Shown here one piece after another: positions 7,702 through 14,811 of a stretch of DNA of 34,327 nt (within the stretch, counting starts at the first letter, position 1; each line of letters starts with the position of its first letter). The notes under the pieces were generated by a model that was not told the origin of the DNA, did no database searches, and saw only the letters and a program-made list of their open reading frames with translations. The position numbers and the translations under genes were made by a program. The stretch comes from an uncultured Clostridia bacterium (GTDB lineage: Bacteria; Bacillota; Clostridia; Christensenellales; CAG-138), in NCBI GenBank assembly GCA_944336625.1, contig CALVLF010000027.1, forward strand, positions 1 to 34,327. The letters run 5' to 3'.

Positions 7702-8574
7702 TCACCCGCCTCTTTCTCGAATATCCGCCGCTTCTTTTGCAATATCCCGGTGTACGATGGTGGTCTGGAAGCTGCCCTTCATCCGGCGATATAGTTCCTC
7801 TGCCGCGCAAACGGAGCGGTGCCGCCCTCCGGTACAGCCAAAGGCCACCATGAGCCGCCGCTTATCCTGCTGCACGAATTGCGGGATAAGCCGGCGCAGG
7901 TTTTCCTCCACCTGGTCCAACAGCAGCCGGACGTTTTCATCCTGCAAAACGAACGCCCGCACGGCCTCGTCCTGGCCGGAAAGGGGCTTTAGCGCCGGCT
8001 CATAATAGGGATTGGAGGAAAAGCGCATATCCAGGACGATATCCGCCTCAAAGGGAACGCCCCGTTTATAGCCAAAGCTCATAATCTCCAGGGAAAAGAC
8101 CCCGCCCTGCAAATGCAAAACCTGCTCCAGCATCTGCCTTAGCTCCATAGGCCGCAGATAGGAGGTATCGATGATATGATCTGCCCGGTCCCGCAAACCG
8201 CTGAGAAGGTTTCTCTCTGCCTCAATGCCCGCCCGTATATCCGCCCCCAGGGGATGGGGCCGGCGGGTTTCATTATAGCGGCGCTCCAGGATGGCATTGC
8301 GGCAATCCAAAAAGATAATCTGGTAGGATACCCCCAAACCGGATAGCTTGTCCAGGGCTTCCAGCACGCTATGGCCAAAGATGCTCTCCCGGCTGTCGAT
8401 TCCCACCGCTACCTGCTCCACCGGCGGCTGGGCCCGCTGGCATAGGAGGGCAAAGCCGTTTAGCATTTCGCAGGGCAGGTTGTCCACGCAGAAATAGCCC
8501 ATATCCTCCAGCCGTTTCAGAGCCTGGGATTTCCCCGCTCCGCTCATGCCCGTTATGACCAGCAGATGCATCAT
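7702..8574 (-). CDS. rapZ: RapZ/YvcJ-family nucleotide-binding protein
   Basis: P-loop protein of the RapZ (YvcJ) family. In E. coli RapZ is an RNA-binding adaptor controlling GlmS synthesis; in Firmicutes the family is a GTP/ATP-binding protein linked to cell-wall precursor metabolism. Walker A is GMSGAGKS (9-16) right at the N-terminus. Further typical motifs are YFCVDNLP, FLDCRNAILERRYNETRRPH, SFGYKRGVP, DMRFSSNPYY and the C-terminal GCTGGRHRSV. At 290 residues it is full length. The first ATG overlaps the murB stop (ATGA) and has GGGAGG 8 bases upstream. It is the middle gene of the murB-rapZ-whiA block. Confidence 0.96.
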   Translation of the reverse strand: MMHLLVITGMSGAGKSQALKRLEDMGYFCVDNLPCEMLNGFALLCQRAQPPVEQVAVGIDSRESIFGHSVLEALDKLSGLGVSYQIIFLDCRNAILERRYNETRRPHPLGADIRAGIEAERNLLSGLRDRADHIIDTSYLRPMELRQMLEQVLHLQGGVFSLEIMSFGYKRGVPFEADIVLDMRFSSNPYYEPALKPLSGQDEAVRAFVLQDENVRLLLDQVEENLRRLIPQFVQQDKRRLMVAFGCTGGRHRSVCAAEELYRRMKGSFQTTIVHRDIAKEAADIRERGG

Positions 8575-9479
8575 GCTTTATCCCTCCCGATAATCCGTAT
8601 CTCCGGCGTAAGCTCCACCCCACTGCTGGCCAGTACCCGGGCCTGCACCTGTTCGATCAGGGCCAGCACATCCGCGCAGGTAGCACCACCCCGATTGATG
8701 ATAAAGCCGGCGTGCAGGCGGCTCACCTCCGCCCCGCCGACGGAAAGCCCCTTGAGCCCCGCCTCCTCGATGAGGGCCCCGGCATAATGCCCCGGAGGGC
8801 GTTTGAAGGTACTGCCGGCGCTGGGATATTGCAGGGGCTGCTTTTCCCGGCGGCGCTGGTTATAGTCCGCCATGCGAGCCTGGGCCTGCCCGTCGTCCGC
8901 TTCGATACGGAATGCCGCCCGGAGCACCACCCGTTCCGGCCAGGAAAAGCTGCTGCGCCGGTAACCCAGTTCCGCTGCCGCCGGCTGCCGTTTTTCGATC
9001 TTTCCCGTGGGCATATCCAGATATTCCACCCATTGGAGCGCCCCCTTTACATCCCCGCCATAGGCCCCAGCGTTCATGGCCAGAGCACCCCCTACGGTGC
9101 CGGGGATACCTGCCGCCCATTCCAGGCCCATATAGCCAGCCCGGACGGTGGCGGCGGCCAGGCTGCTCAGCAGCGTACCCGCCAGAGCCACAGATAAGCT
9201 GCCCTCCAGATTAAAGCCGGAAAACCGGGGCCCCAGCTTGAGAACCAACCCTTCTACCCCTCCATCCCGCACCAGGAGGTTGGTGCCATTGCCCATAAGG
9301 GTTACGGGAATATGCAGCTCCCGGGCCTTTTTAAGGGCCAGCATCAGCTCCGCAGGATCCTTCGGCTCAAAAAAGAGCGCCGCCGGCCCCCCGATGCGAA
9401 AGGAGGTATGGGCCGCCATGGATACGTCCTTTTCCGCTCCCAGGGGCGCCAATATGGAATACAGGCCATCGATTTCCAT
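8571..9479 (-). CDS. murB: UDP-N-acetylenolpyruvoylglucosamine reductase
   Basis: FAD enzyme that reduces UDP-GlcNAc-enolpyruvate to UDP-MurNAc with NADPH, the second committed step of peptidoglycan synthesis in the cytoplasm. Family signatures: HTSFRIGGPA, LMGNGTNLLVRDGG, the FAD-binding GIPGTVGGALAMNAGAYGG, YRRSSF, GSTFKRP with the catalytic serine, and the C-terminal HAGFIINRGGAT and PEIRIIG with the catalytic glutamate. It has 302 residues, complete. AAGGAGAT precedes the ATG at 9479. It is the first gene of the block down to rlmD, behind a promoter at 9538-9566. Confidence 0.97.
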   Translation of the reverse strand: MEIDGLYSILAPLGAEKDVSMAAHTSFRIGGPAALFFEPKDPAELMLALKKARELHIPVTLMGNGTNLLVRDGGVEGLVLKLGPRFSGFNLEGSLSVALAGTLLSSLAAATVRAGYMGLEWAAGIPGTVGGALAMNAGAYGGDVKGALQWVEYLDMPTGKIEKRQPAAAELGYRRSSFSWPERVVLRAAFRIEADDGQAQARMADYNQRRREKQPLQYPSAGSTFKRPPGHYAGALIEEAGLKGLSVGGAEVSRLHAGFIINRGGATCADVLALIEQVQARVLASSGVELTPEIRIIGRDKA

Positions 9480-9498
9480 TTTCCCTATCTCCTTAAAA

Positions 9499-9520
9499 GC
9501 CGGGCAGTTCCTCGCCCGGC
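9499..9520 (-). promoter_or_regulatory. GC-rich hairpin in the murB leader
   Basis: GCCGGGC (9499-9505) and GCCCGGC (9514-9520) pair perfectly over 7 bp with an 8-base loop. On the minus strand TTTT follows and leads directly into the murB ribosome binding site. It may be a weak terminator of the upstream gene or a leader structure modulating murB. Confidence 0.45.
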
Positions 9521-9537
9521 CCCATTGCTATACTTCT

Positions 9538-9566
9538 ATTTTACTGTATTTGGCCCCCTTGCTCAA
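9538..9566 (-). promoter_or_regulatory. putative sigma-A promoter for the murB operon
   Basis: On the minus strand TTGAGC (complement of 9561-9566) and TAAAAT (9538-9543) are exactly 17 bases apart, four and five matches to the consensus hexamers. The expected start is near 9531, about 50 bases before the murB ATG. It overlaps the last codons of the solute-binding protein gene, so murB to rlmD can be transcribed independently of it. Confidence 0.55.
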
Positions 9567-10674
9567 GGAGCTCTTTCATGCGGCTTTCCAAATCCTTCCG
9601 CGCATCCCCCTCTCCTGCAAGGGCTTGCTGTGCAAGGCTTTGCAGGGTTTCCTTATAGCGCTGGTAAAGGAAGGCGTTGGGCACCTGTGGCGATGCAAGG
9701 GCCTCTTCCATTTCCGCAAGCGCCCCCGTTTTTACCCCCGGCTCCTTTTCCAGGGGAATGGCTGGCAAAAGGCCCAGCTCCTCCAGCTTAGCCTGGTTTT
9801 CCGGGTCTATAAGCAGCTCTAAAAAGGCCTGGATATAGGGCAGCTTTCCTGCCTCTGCCTGGCGGGATATCCCCATATACTGCACCAGGTCCGTATAATC
9901 TCCCAGCGCCCAGGCTCGAAAGACAAAGCCCTTCCCATCCTGCTGCTGCCGCTCCAGATCCCCCACCGCCCTGGCATCGCTCAGGGCTGCTACTGCCGCC
10001 TGGTTCTTAAACCCATCGTAGAATCCCATTTTTACTTCCAGCCCCAGAAGGGCGGCCGGGAGCATCTCCCCTGCCAGCATAGAGCTTTCTTCGCCTTCGT
10101 AGGTATATTCCAGGCCCTCTGGCGCCGTTTTCAATATCTCCAGCCAATTATCCTGCCGGAAAGAAAGACCTCGCTCCTGCTCCAGCCCGCTGTTTACCAG
10201 AAAGAAATATCCGCTCATGGCATAAGGCAGCCCATAAGCGGCGCCTTCTGCCTGGCCGGTATGGGCCAGCTCGGGCAAAAGGGATGCCGCTGCTTCCATT
10301 TCCGGAAGCGGCTGAAACAGTTCCGGGTAGCCCCACCCCAGGGGGAAGGAATAAATATCCGCCCGCTCCCCCCGCTGAATGCGGGCCTGATATTCTTCCT
10401 GCGTCATGGCAGTGACGTTAATAAAAACGCCAAAATGGTCTTTCTCAAAGGATGCGGCCCGATCCGACAGCCAGGTTCCCAGGCTCCCCTGATAGGGTTT
10501 GAACCCCACGATATGCCAAAGGTTTATAATTCCGGAAAAGGTTTCCCCCGTCTCCTGCTGCCGCTTCAGGGTATGCTCCTGCCGCTGCTGCCCGATATAC
10601 CCGGGCATTACGAAAAGATATAGCAGGATCAGCGCCGCTCCAATCCCCCGCAAAAACCAGGCCCGGCCTTTCAT
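9541..10674 (-). CDS. membrane-anchored extracellular solute-binding protein
   Basis: The 377-residue product starts MKGRAWFLRGIGAALILLYL, with one hydrophobic segment (about 8-27) acting as signal or membrane anchor and no lipobox cysteine. The rest resembles family 1 (sugar-type) ABC binding proteins: TWLSDRAASFEKDHFGVFIN, then YGLPYAMSGYFFLVNSG and a C-terminal FLELLIDPENQAKLEELG. Such proteins deliver ligands to ABC permeases, but no permease or ATPase adjoins, so the ligand and even a transport role are open. The start at 10674 is chosen for the AAGGGG about 11 bases upstream and because the hydrophobic segment follows at once; a longer frame reaches 10749 without a ribosome binding site. 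An intrinsic terminator about 95 bases upstream suggests leader control. Confidence 0.75.
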   Translation of the reverse strand: MKGRAWFLRGIGAALILLYLFVMPGYIGQQRQEHTLKRQQETGETFSGIINLWHIVGFKPYQGSLGTWLSDRAASFEKDHFGVFINVTAMTQEEYQARIQRGERADIYSFPLGWGYPELFQPLPEMEAAASLLPELAHTGQAEGAAYGLPYAMSGYFFLVNSGLEQERGLSFRQDNWLEILKTAPEGLEYTYEGEESSMLAGEMLPAALLGLEVKMGFYDGFKNQAAVAALSDARAVGDLERQQQDGKGFVFRAWALGDYTDLVQYMGISRQAEAGKLPYIQAFLELLIDPENQAKLEELGLLPAIPLEKEPGVKTGALAEMEEALASPQVPNAFLYQRYKETLQSLAQQALAGEGDARKDLESRMKELLEQGGQIQ

Positions 10675-10767
10675 GCCCCGCATCCCCCCTTGGGGAATTC
10701 TTATGCAAAGGAAATGGCCTTCATGCAAAATAGCGGCAGCATCGGCCATGTGCGGCGCAATAGATGC

Positions 10768-10799
10768 AAAAAAGGAGCTTACCGCAAGGATAAGCTCCT
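10768..10799 (-). terminator. intrinsic terminator upstream of the solute-binding protein gene
   Basis: On the minus strand AGGAGCTTATCC and GGTAAGCTCCT pair over 11 bp with one bulged base and a TTGC loop, followed by six T. It lies between a structured RNA candidate and the start codon at 10674, so it ends a small RNA or acts as a conditional terminator of a leader. Confidence 0.8.
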
Positions 10800-10947
10800 G
10801 TCGAATTCCGTCCGGCGTTGCGGCAATTGGATTGCCCTATTCCAAAGCCGCGATATAAAGTAAACGAGTTCGGTGTTTTATTTTGGAGGAAAAACAATGA
10901 AGATTACTGCTTTTTACTCCGGACGGCAGGTAATTTCTTTTACTGAT
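10800..10947 (-). ncRNA. candidate structured leader RNA or small RNA
   Basis: In this stretch CCGTCCGG and CCGGACGG (10807-10814 and 10919-10926) can close a stem around ~100 bases. Inside, AGTAAA and TTTACT (10859-10864 and 10913-10918) pair next to that stem. A hairpin of GCGGC/GCCGC with inner TTGGA/TCCAA occupies about 10819-10851. On the minus strand it is followed within nine bases by the terminator at 10768-10799 and preceded by an AT-rich stretch with TATAAT (10948-10953) but no clear -35. The layout, three nested stems then a terminator ahead of a gene, is that of a riboswitch or small RNA. I could not match it to a known class. The stems are symmetric, so the strand is not certain: on the plus strand the same segment carries a strong ribosome binding site and a 25-codon frame (10897-10974). 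Confidence 0.35.
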
Positions 10948-10974
10948 ATTATATTACCACCCCCGTCTTTTTGA
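10897..10974 (+). other. possible 25-aa small ORF with strong ribosome binding site
   Basis: GGAGG stands 7 bases before an ATG at 10897 and opens a 25-codon frame beginning MKITAFYSGRQVISFTDII and ending PPPSF before TGA. No membrane segment and no recognised family. It overlaps the structured RNA candidate on the other strand; only one of the two readings may be real. The rest of the geneless stretch 10975-11101 is AT-rich and shows only a weak dyad (CTATGA/TCATAG near 11000). Confidence 0.2.
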
Positions 10975-11101
10975 TGCAACAGTTTTGAAAGAGAAATTCT
11001 ATGATTTTGTAAAAATTCATAGTTTGGAAATATTTATTAGCGATTGTTATAGAATCGTTCCATTCTTTGGCATTTGGGAGCGAATACCTTACATCTTCCT
11101 T

Positions 11102-11989
11102 TTATGGAATTTCAATTTCCCCCGCAAAGGGAGGCGTAAAGGAAGGATCTGCCGCTTCCATATCCTGTATATAGACCCGCGTAAGCCCCAGAGAGAGACA
11201 ATATTCCACCGCCCGGCTGTATTCCCGGCGGGTAAGACGGCGGTTCAAAGGCGGTTTTGTGGCCAGGTGGCAGGGTACATACTGGCTCATTAGAGAAACC
11301 TGCGTATCTAGCGGAAGGTTCTGCGCGATAAAATCCAAAGCGCCCCGTGCCTCATCTACAGAGCCCGGCAGGACCAGATGGCGTATGAGCAACCCTCGCC
11401 GGGCGAGGCCGTTTTCATCCAGCACCAGGCTGCCGCACTGGCGCTGCATTTCCAGGATGGCCGGGGCGGCATATTGGAAATAATCGGCAGCGCCGCTGTA
11501 TTTCTCCCCAGCGGCCGCGCTTACGTATTTCAGATCGGGCAGATAGATATCCACCAGCCCTTCCAGCTGCTTCAGGCTCTCCACCAGCTCATAAGCATTG
11601 GTATTATACACCACGGGGATGGATAGGCCTTTTGCTTTAGCCGTTTGCAGAGCCGGAATGAGGGTAGGCAGATGGGGGGAGGGGGTCACCAGGTCGATAT
11701 TATGGGCCCCCGCTTCTTCCAGCCGCAGCATAAGGGTTGCTAGAGCTTCTGCATCCATCCGGGGGCCTATAGCCCCATGGCTGATAGCATGGTTTTGGCA
11801 GAAGATGCAGGAAAGATTGCAGCCGCAGAAAAAAATGGTTCCGGCCCCCCGGCTGCCGCTGAGGACCGGCTCCTCCCAGGGATGGAGGGCAGCCCGGGCG
11901 ATCTGGGGCAAATCCCCCGCCCCGCACAAGCCCTTCGCCCGGCTACGGTCCGCTCCACACCGGCGGGGACAAAGCTGACAACGGCTCAT
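11102..11989 (-). CDS. radical SAM protein, PflA-like (COG1313 type)
   Basis: A 295-residue radical SAM protein. The cluster-binding motif CNLSCIFC puts C57, C61 and C64 on the SAM-bound 4Fe-4S cluster. It is preceded by a cysteine-rich N-terminus (C4, C7, C11, C22) typical of the group annotated as pyruvate-formate-lyase-activating-like or PflX. Other visible family strings are GAGTIFFCGC, LVTPSPHLPTL, YNTNAYE and YLPDLKY. The real substrate of this group is, to my knowledge, unknown, and no glycyl-radical enzyme adjoins. The ATG overlaps the stop of the histidine kinase (ATGA) with only a weak ribosome binding site, so translation is probably coupled. Confidence 0.9.
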   Translation of the reverse strand: MSRCQLCPRRCGADRSRAKGLCGAGDLPQIARAALHPWEEPVLSGSRGAGTIFFCGCNLSCIFCQNHAISHGAIGPRMDAEALATLMLRLEEAGAHNIDLVTPSPHLPTLIPALQTAKAKGLSIPVVYNTNAYELVESLKQLEGLVDIYLPDLKYVSAAAGEKYSGAADYFQYAAPAILEMQRQCGSLVLDENGLARRGLLIRHLVLPGSVDEARGALDFIAQNLPLDTQVSLMSQYVPCHLATKPPLNRRLTRREYSRAVEYCLSLGLTRVYIQDMEAADPSFTPPFAGEIEIP

Positions 11990-13944
11990 TCTTTACGCTT
12001 TCTGCCGGAATCCGGCCCCTTGTTTCCGCTCTTCTTCTCCGGCTTAAACCGGCGTTTCTCTCCCTGGTCCATGACCACATAGTCTGCATCCATAGCACCC
12101 CGGGCATCTGCAGGGGGTGTGGGTTGTATAGAAGGTGTTTCACTTTGGGAAACACCCCGGCGGTTCTCCGTGGCGGGGCCTAGGGCAATGGCATTGGAAA
12201 CATACCGCTTTACGCTGAAAGTAAAGCGGCTTCCCTTACCCAGCTCGCTCTCCACCGTAATCTTTTCCCCCAGCTTATCGATGATGAACTGGGCAATCGA
12301 AAGGCCAAGGCCCGTCCCGCTGCTGCCCCGGGATTTGTCCACCTTATAGAACCGCTCGAAAATATGGGGCAGATCCGCTTCCGGAATACCAGAACCCGTA
12401 TCCGTTACGCTCACCAGCATCCCTTCCTCCGCTGGCTGGACGGACAGGGTGATCTTCCCACCCTCGGGCGTATGGCGCATGGCATTATCCAAAAGGATGA
12501 CCAGCACCTGCTCGATCCGGTCCGGATCCGTCAGCCCATCCACCGCTGCCCGAGCATCCAGCGTTAGATGGATGCCCTTCTTTTCCGCTGCCGCCGTATA
12601 GCTGCTGACCACGTCGCTCAGAAGCTCCCGCATGTCTACTCGCATCAGCTCTACATATTCCGTGCCCGCCTGTAAGCGGCTGAGGGTCATCATGTCGGTT
12701 ATAAGCCGGGAAAGGCGCATCACCTCATGCAGCATGGTTTTATAATAGCGCTGCCGGGTCTCCTCATCCTGCACCATGCCATCTGCCAGGGGTTCCAGCA
12801 GGCCCCGCACGGCCGTCAGCGGCGTTCTGAGCTCATGGGAAACATTGGCCACATATTCCCGCCGGGTGGCTTCCAGGCGCTCTACCTCCGTCATATCCTT
12901 AAACAAACCTACCACGCCGGTGCGAATCCCATCCTCGCTCACCACCGGCGAAATAGTAATCCAAAGCACCTTCTCCCCGCTCATAGGATAGGTGATGGTT
13001 TGGGGAGTACCTGTATCAAAGACCTGGTCAAAGGTATCCCAGAGCTTGGTATCCGTGGTAATATCTTCCCGCTGCTCCGCATTCACAGCCCCAAACATTC
13101 GCATCAGGGCGCTGTTGCAGTGGGTCAGCGCGCCGCTGCCATCCAGGGCTGCCACCCCATCCGTCAGGCTCTGAAGGAGCTGATCCAGCTGTCCCTTTTC
13201 AAAGCGGAGCTGATAAATGGTCCCGGATAGGGTCTCGCATAGCTTATTCAGCGCCCGGGAAAGCACCCCCACCTCCCCAGGCCCGCCCTCATCCAGCCGG
13301 ATGTCAAAGTTGCCCTTGCTCATGGCGATGGCCGCCTCGCTCATGGCATGGAGGGGGTTTGTCTCCCGTTTGACCTGCAGGACGGTTCCGATCAGGACGA
13401 TGGGCACGACCGCCAGCACCACCCACAGCAGCAGCACGCTCAGCCGCCGGCTGGCCAGGGCCACGGAGCCTACGCTCTTGAGGAGCAGCACGCCCCCGCC
13501 CGCTTCGCCCAGGGGCTCCCCTACCACCAGCAGCCGGCCCACGCCTTCCAGGCGCACATCATTGCGGGAAACGGATTCCCCTGCTAAAACAGCCTGGATA
13601 GGCTCTTGGAGGCTCGCCTCCAGGCTTTGGATATCCAGATCCGTCTGGGTAGTGGAGCTTACAAAAGCAATATTCCCCGATGCATCTAAAATGGCGATCG
13701 TAGCCTCTGCCGCCTCCATAAAAGAAATGCTAAGCCGCTGAAAGACCTCCATTTCCACGTTACCCTCCACTTGTTCCGCTGCCAGCTGCCGGAAAAGCTC
13801 CGTCTTGCCCACCATCTCTTCCAGCTCTATATCCGCATAGGCATCTTCAATCAAAAAAGCATAGCCTCCCACCATAATGGCAGAGGCTAACAGCATGCAT
13901 ATTGTAAGCGTAACCAATAACCGCCGGAAGAATACGCTTTTCAT
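11986..13944 (-). CDS. PAS-containing sensor histidine kinase (WalK/PhoR-like)
   Basis: Membrane sensor kinase of 652 residues. Order: membrane segment 1 (about 9-31), extracytoplasmic sensor region (32-168), membrane segment 2 (169-190), HAMP linker (190-245), PAS domain (250-355), HisKA with phospho-acceptor His370 in NVSHELRTPLTAVRG, and an ATPase domain with DNAMRHTP, DTGSGIPEADL and SSGTGLGLSIAQ. After residue ~585 comes an unusual ~65-residue tail, Pro-, Ser- and then strongly Lys/Arg-rich, ending GRKRKE. Most WalK/PhoR-like kinases end soon after the ATPase domain. The gene starts 10 bases after its response regulator, with GGAGGG before the ATG. The overall layout suggests an envelope-stress or phosphate sensor; the signal is not known. 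Confidence 0.93.
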   Translation of the reverse strand: MKSVFFRRLLVTLTICMLLASAIMVGGYAFLIEDAYADIELEEMVGKTELFRQLAAEQVEGNVEMEVFQRLSISFMEAAEATIAILDASGNIAFVSSTTQTDLDIQSLEASLQEPIQAVLAGESVSRNDVRLEGVGRLLVVGEPLGEAGGGVLLLKSVGSVALASRRLSVLLLWVVLAVVPIVLIGTVLQVKRETNPLHAMSEAAIAMSKGNFDIRLDEGGPGEVGVLSRALNKLCETLSGTIYQLRFEKGQLDQLLQSLTDGVAALDGSGALTHCNSALMRMFGAVNAEQREDITTDTKLWDTFDQVFDTGTPQTITYPMSGEKVLWITISPVVSEDGIRTGVVGLFKDMTEVERLEATRREYVANVSHELRTPLTAVRGLLEPLADGMVQDEETRQRYYKTMLHEVMRLSRLITDMMTLSRLQAGTEYVELMRVDMRELLSDVVSSYTAAAEKKGIHLTLDARAAVDGLTDPDRIEQVLVILLDNAMRHTPEGGKITLSVQPAEEGMLVSVTDTGSGIPEADLPHIFERFYKVDKSRGSSGTGLGLSIAQFIIDKLGEKITVESELGKGSRFTFSVKRYVSNAIALGPATENRRGVSQSETPSIQPTPPADARGAMDADYVVMDQGEKRRFKPEKKSGNKGPDSGRKRKE

Positions 13945-13954
13945 CGGCCCTCCG

Positions 13955-14641
13955 TTATTCTACTTCGAACTTATAACCCACGCCATAAATCGTCTTAATG
14001 CTCCAGTTCAATCCCGTATTATCCAGCTTGGCGCGGATGCGCTTGATATGCGTATCCACCGTGCGGGTCTCCCCGGCGAAATCGTACCCCCATACCCGGT
14101 TTAAAAGCTGCTCCCGCGTAAACACTTGGCCCGGATTGGATGCCAGCATGTAGAGGATTTCAATCTCCTTGGGGGTGCAGATTACCGGTTTGCCCCGCAG
14201 GGTAACCGTATAGCTCTTGATATCAATGACCAGCTCCTGGTGAACTACGCACCCATCCTCCGCGCTCTGCTGCTGTTCGCTGGTGCGGCGAAGCACGGCT
14301 TTGATACGAGCCACCACTTCACGAGGACTGAAGGGCTTAACGATATAGTCATCTGCCCCCAGCTCCAGCCCCAGAATCCGGTCGATTTCCTCCCCCTTGG
14401 CCGTCAACATAATGATAGGCACTTTGGAGGTTTTGCGAATATTTTTGCATACGTCGATGCCGCTCATCTCCGGCATCATAATATCCAGCACGCACAGGGC
14501 GATATCCCCATCCAGGGCCTCTACGGCAGCCTTTCCATCATATACATCCACTGTATCGTAGCCCTCAGCCTTTAGATAAATGCCCAGGGATTCATGAACC
14601 ACCCGGTCGTCATCTGCGATCAAAATCTTGTTGGCGCTCAT
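13955..14641 (-). CDS. OmpR-family response regulator
   Basis: A 228-residue regulator with an N-terminal receiver domain (acidic pocket ADDD at 9-12, phospho-acceptor Asp53 in VLDIMMPEM, Lys in YIVKPFSPRE) and a C-terminal winged helix (VDTHIKRIRAKLDNTG ... IYGVGYKFEVE). It would control transcription after phosphorylation by the kinase directly downstream. AGGAGG lies 6 bases before the ATG. The receiver is very similar to that of the regulator at 16570-17262: both share VPIIMLTAKGEEIDRILGL. This indicates tandem duplication of the whole pair. Three copies of an AGAATGT-type motif upstream may be its own binding sites. Confidence 0.95.
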   Translation of the reverse strand: MSANKILIADDDRVVHESLGIYLKAEGYDTVDVYDGKAAVEALDGDIALCVLDIMMPEMSGIDVCKNIRKTSKVPIIMLTAKGEEIDRILGLELGADDYIVKPFSPREVVARIKAVLRRTSEQQQSAEDGCVVHQELVIDIKSYTVTLRGKPVICTPKEIEILYMLASNPGQVFTREQLLNRVWGYDFAGETRTVDTHIKRIRAKLDNTGLNWSIKTIYGVGYKFEVE

Positions 14642-14754
14642 CCTTGCCTCCTAAAATGAGATATTACAGCCTGGAAAACATCTCCCGCCGCAGCCGGCAT
14701 TCTCCCCCGGATGTCAAGCAGGGTGGATATCTCCCCCCTGGATTTTCTGTTCTT

Positions 14755-14811
14755 AGTATAACACATTCTCTGAGGCAGAAAAGAATGTTTTCGTCTTTTT
14801 TCACACATTCT
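14755..14811 (-). promoter_or_regulatory. extended -10 promoter with three AGAATGT-type boxes
   Basis: TGTTATACT (complement of 14755-14763) is a good extended -10 element about 110 bases before the start of the first-pair regulator; no clear -35 accompanies it. AGAATGTGT occurs on the minus strand at 14761-14769 and 14803-14811, and the core in inverted orientation at 14782-14788, spaced about 21 bp, two helical turns. One box overlaps the -10. This looks like a regulator binding array, possibly autoregulatory. Confidence 0.45.

Noticed and set aside
10800..10960. 6S RNA
   Set aside because: Length and closing stem fit loosely, but the multi-stem interior lacks the long rod with a central bubble; kept as an unclassified structured RNA.
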